From Acholoe squamosa (lineage: Eukaryota; Annelida; Polychaeta; Phyllodocida; Polynoidae): a DNA stretch of 64,000 bases. This document shows positions 55,501 through 64,000 of the stretch, piece by piece. A program made the translations under genes and the position numbers. How positions within the stretch are numbered: position 1 is the stretch's first letter; each line of letters begins with the position of its first letter. The DNA lies in assembly GCA_949317995.1 (NCBI GenBank), contig OX439047.1:32092950-32156949 (forward strand), given 5' to 3'. The notes beneath the pieces were generated by a model, which ran no database searches, was not told the DNA's origin, and saw only the letters and a list, made by a program, of their open reading frames with translations.

Positions 55501-58500
55501 AAATAGGCATTTTTGTTGATGTCTGTTGCCATGGAAACATGATTTTCATTCTAAATAGGAAAATTAATTATCCCATTTGAAAGAATCTTTCACTAGGTTT
55601 ACTATGGTGAAAACAGAACGAAAATACCATTTCTAGATCAAAAGTTCTAGGCAAAAGAATAAAAAATTATGCTAATTTAGCTAATTAGCATAAATTATGC
55701 TAATTATAGATGTATCTCATGATCAATTAGGCATAGAGCTTACCTACGTTTAGCAAGCCATTCCTCTAAAACTAACAGGAGTATCTTCTCTTGCAATATA
55801 TCACTGAAAAGCCAGTGATCTGAATTTTAAAGTTGATTTTTAGCACGGAGCCCCCTTTCTCCTTGCCTCTACACATGTACTATCATGTACCATCATGTAC
55901 TATCATGTACCATCATGTACTATCATGTACCATCATATACCATCATGTACCATGATGTACTGTCAACTACCATCATGTACTATCATGTACCATCATGTAC
56001 TATCATGTACCATCATGTACTATCATGTACCATCATATACCATCATGTACCATGATGTACTGTCATGTACCATCATGTACTATCATGTACCATCATGTAC
56101 TATCATGTACCATCATATACCATCATGTACCATGATGTACTGTCAACTACCATCATGTACTATCATGTACCATCATGTACTATCATGTACCATCATGTAC
56201 TATCATGTACCATCATATACCATCATATACCATCATGTACCATGATGTACTGTCAACTACCATCATGTAATATCATGTACCATCATGTACTATCATGTAC
56301 CATCATGTACTATCATGTACCATCATATACCATCATGTACCATGATGTACTGTCATGTACCATCATGTACTATCATGTACCATGATGCACCATCATGTAC
56401 CATCATGTACTGTCTGGGCCGCTCGTGTACCATCATGTACTGTCATGTACCATAATGTACTGTCATGTACCATGATGTACCATGATATGCTACTAAAATC
56501 ATGGATAACTGTCAAATGTATTTCATATTATCTACATTCCTTAACCATAACAAAATAATTCATCACAGCTATGCTGTGCAAATTTCCTTTAAAAAAATCC
56601 TAAATTCCTCAAATTTATGCCTCCTCGTATTTTAATCACACCTTGATATTAGGGGAACATTGTATATGAGTGTGGTCATCCTACCTTATTGTATCATTGA
56701 GCCATCGCATTGAATACAAGTACGTGGACATGTCTATGACCATGGATGCAGTCATGTTGCAAGGTCCTTGATATTTTACAATAACTTTCATGTGTTATTT
56801 ACACATTGATATAAAAGTAACATTGCGTATATTTGTCGCTATTCTGACTTACTGCACCTCTGAATTGTGGCAATTGAATACAAGGGCTTGGACATGCCTA
56901 CAACCCTGAAATTTGACATTGTGATAATGGTATGCTAAGATACATGTTTAACCTTCCCCATTTTATGGGGCCCATAGCCCAATACAGACTGTAAGAGAAT
57001 TGGAATGTTTGGAACTAACCCCATGCCCACAATCTTGGATCCCTATGATATTATGGGGCCACCTGACAATCAATCAATCAATTAATCAATTTCATCATTT
57101 TGTAGGTCGATGGATCTGATGGTCGTAAGTTCACATTCAACCAAGTGGAGGACTACTCAAAAAGGGTTGGCTCTGCATTAACGCGAATGGGGGCTCGCAA
57201 GGGTGACATGATGGCAATTTACTGTGCAAACTGCCCTGAGTACAGCATCCTATACTTAGCCTGTTTACGGATAGGAGTCATCATATCAGGATCAAACCCC
57301 AACTACACCTCTTGTAAGTAGCCTATAATTGTAAGTGTTAAAAAACTATTCAGTTGTGGCAGTAGCAGACATGCAGTACTGGTTAAGATAATGCAATGAT
57401 TTATACCATAAGTTCTCTCATATAAGCCGCACCCACATATAAGCTGCAACCTGGGTTTCATAGGAGGTTATAAGCCGCATCTGGGGCTTGAAAATAAGCT
57501 GGATTGGGTTCTGGTGGCTTATACGAGGGAATTTATGGTAGATGTGTATTAGTCCGGCAGAATAGTAGCTTGACCCGGACCTGACAGATAAAGTTTTTAT
57601 CTCTCTTGATTATCAATCTAGAGGGTCTGTATGAACATTTCCAGGTGGGTGTGAAATTGTCACCCTTGGGCACTTTGAATTATTCAAGATCGCCAATATG
57701 TCTGTATTTCTTTAAAACCCTCTATCTCTACTTCTAATCAACATAGAAACATGGTTTCAAGTACAAAATATACATTTTTGGGGTCAATGAATTCATATTT
57801 TTTCTCACTGAGAAGGTAGGTGACAACCATTTTGAATATTTATTGAGATTATAGCAATATCACCAGAATTTCTTCTTGGAAATTTCTTCATTTCTTGGTC
57901 TTCTAACATTAGAAATTCTATCTAGGACACCCTTTATTTATTCATAAGGTCAAGGAACCCAATTACAACCATTTAGATAGGTAGATGGCAGCCATTTTGA
58001 ATATTCAATGAGATAGGCATTAAGAATGCTAATTTTCTTATAAATATGATCGAAGGTAAAATGCTGTTCAAATATCCTAGGTATAGATTTATGATAACAT
58101 GAGCTTAAATAGGGTAGGGGGCAGCCATTTAAAATACTTTTGCCTTTTTTTGAGAGAGCTAGACCAATTAAGTGGCAGCCATTTTGAATATCTGATGATA
58201 TAATCATTATAAAGCCTACATTGCTTCCTGATTTCATGGCCCAATAAAGATAAATTTGTAATCTAACTATCCTTGAATATGTATATACCTCTGGGGGCAG
58301 GGATCCCCCATATACAAGTTAGGTCTGAGAAGGTGTTAACCAGTTGTTCACATGAGATACTGGTTAGCTAGTTCAAATTACTGAATAGAAATCTGGATGA
58401 AAAAAATTAAATCATGATATATCAATTTTCGAGACCTGGACTTTGACATCTGTATTGCTGAAAATGTGGGGGACAACCATTTCAGATACTGAATAACAGT

Positions 58501-61500
58501 GCCCCTTAGAATCTCAAGGTTTCTTAGCATGCTGAAAACACCAATAAAAGGATCTTTGAAACCAATATGTAGCAAATAACATAATCCAATAGAGTCAAGA
58601 GAACAGGACGAGGCATGTGAGGACACCCCAACACTACACTCCTTACTGTTCCGGTGAGTCCAGATTTACCTCTAGGAATCTCATGAGGTCACATGATACC
58701 ATTTCTACCCATCCCAGCCTTCTGATTGGTTGCTGGGCCTATCTAGGTCAAGATTGTTATTTTTTGGTGAAATAACAACATTTAATTTCTGATATTTCTA
58801 TACCAAGTTAGTCATATTCCATAACTAAGACTTTTCCAGATCTGGAGAAGTCTGGCACAGGGTATCAGAAAATAGTCAGCAATCTTCCACGGGTTTTACC
58901 CATGGGGCCATATATTCATCGTGTGTTTGGGTGGAAATTTTAGTATCTTTAGTAGTGTTTCGACCATTTCAAGGTCTCATCAGGTGTAACTTCAGGGTTT
59001 ATTATAATTTCGATTTTCAATCTTTGTAATTTTCAGTAAAGAAGTCCGGGACTTTGTGCCTATTACTGAAGAATTCCTATTTGAGCTTGACCTAATTATA
59101 GGTGGCTCTGTATGTCTAGAGGGGGTGTGGTGCACATATGCGTGGGCACCGGTACATTCCTCTGTGAAATTGTGTAATGTCATTCTCACCATGAATATGA
59201 CCTTAGCTGTCGAAATGGCGTTAAACACCTATTACTCACTCACTCACATTGCTTATGATATTTTAATCTATTCGAGGTACCTTAGTACTTTGCTAATGGA
59301 TAATACCCAGGATAATCACAAAATATAGAGTCTGAGACTATATAGATTGATACTATTATCCCTACATTACCCTAAATTGCTCTTCAAGCTATGCTGACAT
59401 CTGCTGAATCTCAGTGGTTTCCAAGGCCTATCAAGTAAACATCTCCTTATCTCAATACATTAGAGGCAACAGAAATTCTTGAGCTTAGAAATTTAGGATT
59501 TTCATCCTTTCATTACATTAGGTTATTTTGATGAGAAGGAATTATTTCTGAGGTCTTCATAATTGATTTACCATTCCATACCTGAAAAATAAAAAGGGGG
59601 GTGTGTAAGATGCTATTCTATTGGGATCTATTTAGGGTATCTTAATAATACACTTGCCCTGAAACCAGTTTAACACAGTACTGTGGTACATGCACACTCA
59701 CTGTGGGTAATTAAGTATACACTCTCCCACAAAGGAAAAAGGTATTTGAAAAGGCTGCCACCTCCCCTTTTTAAATGTATCTCTTCTCATAAATCTAGAT
59801 TTAGGAATTTTGAACAGCATTTTATCCTCAAATGTATAAGAAAATAAGCATTCATAATAATTACCTCATTTCCAAGAAAGTTTGGTGATATTGCTTTAAT
59901 CTCATTAAATATTCAAAATGGCTGTCACCTACCTTCTCAGTGATAAAAAATATGAATTCCTGACCCCAAAAGGGACAAAGTGTTTAAAATGGCTGCCCCC
60001 TATGCTATTTAAGCTCCTGTTGTCATAAATCTATATCTGGGATATTTAAACAGCATTTTACCTTCAATAGCATAAGAAAATTAGCATTCTTAATGATTAT
60101 CTCATTGAATATTCAAAATGGCTGCCATTTACCTATCTAAAATGGTTGTATTTGGCTTCCTTACTGTTAGGAAACCTAGAAATGAAGAAATTTCCAAGAA
60201 ATTTTGGCGATATTGCTATAATCTCATTAAATATTCAAAATGGCTGCCACCTACCTTCTCAGTGAGAAAATATATGAATTCCTTGACCCCAAAAATGTAT
60301 ATTTTGAACTTGAAACCATGTTTGTAAGTTGATAAGAACCAGAAGCAGAGATAGAGGGTTTTAAAGATATGAAGAGTTTGGTTCCAAAACGCAATAAAAG
60401 CCATTTTGAAAAAAGAGGCCAATATTTCAAATGCCTACATATTAAAGGTGGTTAATTGTTATAAGGAAACCATTTTCTTTGAAAAATATATTTTTCAGTT
60501 ATCCAGAGTTTATTCATTAAAGATTTTATCATGATAGGACTAAAATTCACTTCAGGGGAGCACTACAAACATGGGTAGATGCTGAAAATCTGGAATGGAT
60601 TTGTTGCGTTTTGGAGAAAAACTCTTCATATATTGACATATTGGTGGCCATCTTGAATAATTCGAATTGCCCAAGGGTGACAATTTCATACCCACCTGGA
60701 AATGTTCATACAGACACTCTAGATTGATAATCAAGAGAGAAAAAATCTTTATCCGGCGAGTCTGGGTTAGGCCAAGTATTCTGCCAGACTACATCTGATT
60801 TGATTAAATAAGATAATGATGTGTATTAACACATTCTCTATAGTTATCAGGATTATCAAATTCATTTCAAAATACTTTCTTCCAGATGAGATGAACCACC
60901 ACATGAACGACTGCAAAGCAGATTATGTTTTCTGTATGAAAAGCAATCTGGATAGAGTAAAGACTACAGTAACCAAAGCACCTTCAGTCAGGGTATGTTA
61001 TCAGCTGATTATAAATTTGCAAAGATATAAATACATTTAAGGCCAGTGCGACATATTGCCATTTGCCGATATCCATTTGCCAATTGCCACTTGTAGCTTA
61101 CCAATTGTCATTCACAGCTTGCCATTTGCCAATAGTGGGTTGCCAATTACCAGTCATGCGTATAGTAAGTTAACATTTGCCTCTTGCCAATTGTGGGTTG
61201 CCAATTGCAACTAATATAGTCAGATGTTGCCATTTACCAATTGTGGGTTTGCCAATTGCCAGTATGGCTGTACGTGAGTTGTCAGTTCCTTTTTGCTGTT
61301 TTAAAGTTAAGCTATCATTTCAAGTCTATATTAATGGTACTGGGATCATGTAATTTAAGTGGCAAATGGCGACCAGGTCATGAATTGGGACTAGCATCTG
61401 ACTATGATATTTTGGCAAGTGGCAATTAGCCAAATCTCAGTGGCAAATGGCAATTGGCATGACATTGATATTGGCAAATGGCAATTGGCAAATGGCAACT

Positions 61501-63978
61501 AGGCATTAGCAATTGGCAAATGGCAACCTGTAAGTGGCAAATGGCAACTGGCAATTGGAAACTGGCATCATGTCGTAGCGGCCTTCCATATCAATGGGCT
61601 GTACTTTCTTTGCTAAATCAACATTCTATACATCTTTTTAGGTCAAGCCACACTAACATAATAGAAGATGATTAGGCCTATTCTAGTACAAAGTTTGGTA
61701 TCATGCCAGGCTATATCTGCTAGTAACTTCTGTTAACTTGATGATAAGCTCATTAGTATATGCAAGTATGTTGTAACTACTCCTATGTTTATTCATTTGA
61801 AAAATATAATGTCTGTGCGGATAACCAGAATTAATATGGAAAAAATAATATTTGTGCAGAAAATCATCACAGTTGGCGATGCCCCTGGATGTATATCAGT
61901 ACACAAGCTCATGCAGGATGATGGCAAGGCCATGCCAGATGTTGAGTTTGATCCGAAGAATGATGTCGCCATTGTGCCTTACTCTAGCGGGACAACCGGT
62001 CTACCAAAAGGTGTTATGATAACACATTACAACATGATAGCAAACCTTCTACAATTCAGGTATCTATAATGTGTGAGATTTAATAGAATAACATGTTTCT
62101 TATCTCTCAGCTGAAGAACATAGGTTGACCAAAGTGAGTCTTTTTTTCCATTGTTCTTCACTATATTTTTGGTGGGGGGGGAGGGCATTGAGCATAAATT
62201 GTTTCAACAGACAACTTGGCGAAATGCTGAAAGCTCCGCAGTGTTATAGCTTGATAGTAGTATGGTAATATGTACAAAACAACTAACACTGATTTAAAAA
62301 TTATCATGTCCATTATCATATATTTGATGTGCTCAGTTGTTATTGTCTTCTACACTGATCTTTGTTGTAAGTATAATACTTGTCTATTTACAGTTCTGAA
62401 GAGATGCGTAATGAAGAAGAAAAAGAAAATCCTTATGACATGATCCTTCTGTCAGTGATTCCATCCTTCCATGTGTATGGTATGATGATCATGTTGACCA
62501 CAATGCTGCTGTTTGGGGCACAGGTCATTACGTTACCACGCTTCAACCCAGAGCAATACCTAGCCTGTATTGAAAAGTATAAGGTAGGTGTGAAACTAAT
62601 GGTGTTATAACATTAGGCATTCTTTTGACTGACTGAGGCTCATCTGATGTGTTCTAGCAAAGTAATTGTATAAGAGAATGGATGTGGCACAAGTATCAGT
62701 CAGCCAGAAAAATGAGTAAAGGAATACTTTACCAAAAGGAATTGAAGCCATCTTCCCCCAAGTGAATCTGAATAAGGCCTTAATAACGGTTTGTTTCCAG
62801 TAACCCGACCGGCCCTAGGAAAGTAGGGCCGGTTCTACACTTTCTTTTTTACTCTTGAGAATTTTTAAGAATTTTCTCATATTTTTCATGAATTTTCATC
62901 TATTCCTCATGATGTTTTTCGTATTTTTCTTAGTTTTTTTATCCATTTTCTCTCGGTCTCCAGTCAATACCTTATATAGACATATCTCTACCACGTTTTT
63001 CACATTTTTCATATGCTTTTCATATTTTCTGCTGCAAAAGCAAAGAATCTTTCACATGTACCTATACATTTCTACAAAAGAAAATAATGAAAAAGATTTC
63101 TTTAAAAAAAAAATCCGACCTACCGACCCTATATAGATCTCTGGGCCATGTTACTGGAAACACACATTTTTTCAGCCTAATTTGATCAGTATATCAGTAG
63201 CTTTCTATGACAGAAAGCTTCACACCACTTTACGCTGTGTATCAAAGTTAATGTTCAGCCTGGCACACCCATACTTGCATTACTTAGTATACAAAGGCCT
63301 GGCCTGTAACTGCCGTTGGTGCCAATGCATGACCTAATCCAGGGCTGGTCAACACAGATAAGATATTCCCAGAAATTTATTTTACACATATGTTCATTGA
63401 ATCTGGCATGTTCAAAATCCATAAGATATAGATTGAGGACATTATCCTAACAAGTCAGCCCACCATAGCACCTTGTATAACAGGCATACGCCATGTAAGG
63501 TATACTCTGTTTTGATATGAAAAAAAAGACAGAAGGCGAATATAGGCTTTGATTTTTACCAGTTTGACTCCTACCTTACTTAATGTAAACCTCCACCAAT
63601 TAGGTGGACATTAACTTCTTGAGGGTTGTCCAAGTCGATCCTCACATGTAATTTGACCCTTATTCTTGAGGTACTAAGGTAATGTATTTGTCTGCAGTCA
63701 ACTTTGATTTTGAAAGCATGCCTCAATGACAAGCATAGAAGGAAAACAAAAAAATGAAAATTAAGTTGCTCTATTATTGATACACATGTTTGTTTGTGTT
63801 TTTCAGGTAACACATCTACCATTAGTTCCCCCTCTTGTAATCTTCTTGGCCAAGACACCATTAGTAAAGAAGTATGATGTGTCCTCCGTCAAGAAGGCTA
63901 TGAGTGGTGCTGCAGCGCTCTCCAAGGAGTTAGAGCAAAGTTTCAGAGAAAGGTTCAAGGTCCCTGAAATGAGGCAAG
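43600..63978 (+). CDS. 4-coumarate-CoA-ligase-like acyl-CoA synthetase, partial (5' part)
   Basis: Six exons are visible (43600-43701, 57106-57313, 60886-60992, 61860-62059, 62394-62583, 63807-63978), joining in frame to 326 residues. The last exon ends at a GT donor and the gene continues beyond the window. It belongs to the ANL adenylating family. The AMP-binding P-loop [11 protein letters not shown] is at 180-190, followed by MITHYN, and the PSFHVYG motif follows. [22 protein letters not shown] matches the 4CL/luciferase N-terminal domain. The enzyme would activate a fatty or aromatic acid to acyl-AMP and then acyl-CoA. The substrate cannot be told. The missing 40 percent would hold the YGMTE motif and the C-terminal lid. 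Intron 1 is 13.4 kb and full of repeats. The gene is probably functional. Confidence 0.92.
44079..44397. mobile_element. Harbinger-type MITE, copy 2
   Basis: Same GGGAGTGATCATTTTTTAAC TIR as 41112-41395, flanked by TAA on both sides (44076-44078, 44398-44400). It lies in intron 1 of the acyl-CoA synthetase gene. Confidence 0.85.
44751..45031. repeat. Inverted-repeat element
   Basis: AACTGGTTTCTCATCAC on the left pairs imperfectly with GTGATGAGAAACCATTTTTT on the right. AAGGCC-type sequence lies at both outer edges. It contains poly-T and poly-A runs. Probably a MITE. Confidence 0.5.
45542..47304. mobile_element. 1.76-kb DNA element with 26-bp TIR
   Basis: The TIR starts TACC(A/G)TAATCTCCCACGTA on both sides and continues into TAAGGCG, with 25 of 26 positions matching. 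Near the right end a segment of about 110 bp bearing TATAAGGCGCACCCC is tandemly repeated twice. No transposase ORF is present, so the element is non-autonomous. The related short element at 57404-57540 has the same TACCATAA...TATAAGCCGC design. Confidence 0.7.
47305..48121. other. Non-coding intronic stretch
   Basis: No feature recognised between the DNA element and the decayed gypsy pol. Confidence 0.4.
48122..51090 (-). pseudogene. Decayed Ty3/gypsy gag-pol remnant
   Basis: On the minus strand, pieces of a second gypsy element run in normal order but are broken by frame changes and stops. First come zinc-knuckle residues ([14 protein letters not shown], near 51085-51044). A post-protease segment ([21 protein letters not shown]) follows, then RT pieces including the catalytic motif as HIDDILG (49541-50546). 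After these come RNase H ([13 protein letters not shown], then TDHKPL), an integrase with CVSCEKH and a DNGPQF catalytic region (48718-49101), and a C-terminal piece to 48122. It differs from the intact element at 9-21 kb and so belongs to another lineage. I could not find LTRs. It lies antisense in intron 1 of the acyl-CoA synthetase gene. Confidence 0.88.
51091..52134. other. Intronic stretch, partly residual gag
   Basis: The first 150 bases still read as degraded gag on the minus strand ([17 protein letters not shown]). The remainder shows no supported feature. Confidence 0.4.
52135..52258. repeat. Near-perfect long hairpin
   Basis: Arms of about 36 bp (start AATATATAATGCATAGACTT, end its complement) enclose a second smaller hairpin (TAGAAGCATTCG ... 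CATGCTTCTA). The whole 124-bp unit could fold into one long stem. It could be a short foldback transposon or a structured RNA. No coding. Confidence 0.75.
52259..53454. other. Non-coding intronic stretch
   Basis: AT-rich, no feature recognised. Confidence 0.4.
53455..54010. repeat. Dispersed repeat family R1, copy 3
   Basis: Begins with a (GGTTT)n tract, then TTTTACGTCC, and is closely similar to 2777-3330 over its length, including the GACCGAAT(A/C)TATGA array and the TACTCTTTTCAAAGGATAGC block. Confidence 0.85.
54575..54820. repeat. TACCATCATG minisatellite, block 1
   Basis: Degenerate 10-bp units (CATCATGTAC, CGTCATGTAC, CATGATGTAC and so on). The same units continue at 55155-55290 and 55874-56490. 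Confidence 0.9.
55155..55290. repeat. TACCATCATG minisatellite, block 2
   Basis: The same 10-bp units, bounded by unrelated inserts on both sides. Confidence 0.9.
55291..55873. mobile_element. Insertion splitting the minisatellite
   Basis: This unrelated 583-bp segment interrupts the array. Its ends are TGTGAGCCAGCAAGCAG and the complement of TGTAGAGGCAAGGAG, with GGGGGTTCC/GGGGGCTCC just inside. CATG flanks both sides (55287-55290, 55874-55877). The flanking repeat contains CATG every 10 bp, so the duplication is uncertain. No ORF. Confidence 0.55.
55874..56490. repeat. TACCATCATG minisatellite, block 3, with higher-order structure
   Basis: About 60 units of 10 bp are arranged in larger repeats. 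A block ending CATGATGTACTGTCAACTAC recurs several times. Because 30 bp is three units, long ORFs of [10 protein letters not shown] type arise. These are not genes. Confidence 0.95.
56491..57105. other. Intronic stretch before exon 2 of the synthetase
   Basis: No feature recognised beyond an (AATC)n-like run just upstream of the acceptor. Confidence 0.4.
57404..57540. repeat. 137-bp MITE of the TACCATAA family
   Basis: The ends are TACCATAAGTTCTCTCATAT and the complement of TACCATAAATTCCCTCGTAT, with ATAAGCCGC motifs inside. It is related to the ends of 45542-47304. Confidence 0.7.
57550..60791. mobile_element. Foldback-like element with long inverted arms
   Basis: The left arm (57550-58145) and right arm (59960-60791) are inverted copies over several hundred bp. 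Matches include TAGTCCGGCAGAATA with its inverse at the far end, AACATTTCCAGGTGGG, TTTTTGGGGTCAA(T/G)GAATTC, and the GGCAGCCATTTTGAATATTC blocks. The middle (58200-59950) is unrelated sequence with further repeats. It lies wholly in intron 2 of the acyl-CoA synthetase gene. No transposase was recognised. Confidence 0.75.
58957..58983 (-). ncRNA. Hammerhead-ribozyme-like core
   Basis: The minus strand reads CTGATGA, then a GACC/GGTC stem with a 7-nt loop, then GAAAC. This is an exact match to the conserved hammerhead core with stem II. Stems I and III and the cleavage site could not be recognised, so this is probably a relic of a ribozyme-bearing retroelement rather than an active ribozyme. 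Confidence 0.4.
61039..61585. repeat. MITE-like element built of TTGCCAATTGCCA units in inverted arms
   Basis: The outer ends AAGGCC(A/G)...CGACAT are inverted at 61585. The left half is an array of TTGCCA/CAATTGCCA units and the right half the same units in opposite orientation (TGGCAAATGGCAATTGGCAA). It lies in intron 3 of the synthetase gene. The ORFs across it are artefacts. Confidence 0.65.
62790..63163. repeat. MITE-like element, second member of the GTTTC(C/A)(A/G)GTAAC family
   Basis: GTTTCCAGTAACCCGACC on the left and GTTACTGGAAAC on the right, as in 3772-4013 but with a longer T-rich core. It lies in intron 5 of the synthetase gene. Confidence 0.6.
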
Positions 63979-64000
63979 GTGTGGCACATTCTTAATAGCT

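Noticed and set aside
55895-56385. Overlapping ORFs of 106-116 codons rich in [10 protein letters not shown]
   Set aside because: They arise because three 10-bp minisatellite units make a stop-free 30-bp period. No initiation context, domain or splice structure supports a protein.
61039-61585. Possible CRISPR-like array of short repeats
   Set aside because: Units are adjacent, without unique spacers of constant length, and are arranged as inverted arms in an animal intron.

Overview
The window is animal nuclear DNA. It has spliced genes with GT-AG introns up to 13 kb, an AT-rich background, and dense transposons: a Ty3/gypsy LTR element, PIF/Harbinger elements, a LINE scrap and many short inverted-repeat (MITE-like) elements. 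I read it as a marine invertebrate, perhaps a deuterostome. The sequence alone does not fix the phylum.

Three host genes are supported. At 29323-30882 (-) is an intronless 519-aa WD40-repeat protein. Head-to-head with it, 363 bp away, a five-exon gene (31246-35730, +) encodes a 421-aa single-pass membrane protein with a signal peptide, one CUB domain and a long cytoplasmic tail. A 4-coumarate-CoA-ligase-like acyl-CoA synthetase starts at 43600 (+). Six exons are visible and it runs off the right edge. Its 13.4-kb first intron holds a decayed second gypsy pol, an inverted-repeat DNA element, a hairpin and a 10-bp minisatellite. Its second intron holds a 3.2-kb foldback-like element.

The most striking region is a nest of mobile elements at about 6.2-28.9 kb. 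The outermost layer is a copy of a dispersed repeat that is also seen at 2.8 and 53.5 kb. It is split by a Harbinger-like element (6222-28446, CAG target duplication, CCATATG subterminal motifs). That element is interrupted by a second Harbinger (6409-27220, CAA duplication, CCGTATG motifs). The inner Harbinger carries two convergent genes: a nine-exon Myb/SANT coiled-coil gene (+) and a five-exon DDE transposase (-). Intron 6 of the Myb gene is occupied by an 11.9-kb gypsy retrotransposon in antisense orientation, with two 340-bp LTRs that look identical.

The gypsy element is unusual. Gag carries a GPAVPQ repeat tract and a coiled coil. Pol continues for about 1,300 residues past the integrase core, with a second GPY/F-like module, an RS-rich stretch, two C2H2 zinc fingers and a Pro/Ser/Thr-rich tail. 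A third ORF in the env position encodes a repeat-built multi-pass hydrophobic protein that does not look like an envelope glycoprotein. The GTCCCGCA motif recurs in gag, pol and the LTR in different reading frames.

The rest is intergenic or intronic DNA with MITE-like inverted repeats, (AT)n tracts and minisatellites. No tRNA, rRNA or CRISPR was found.
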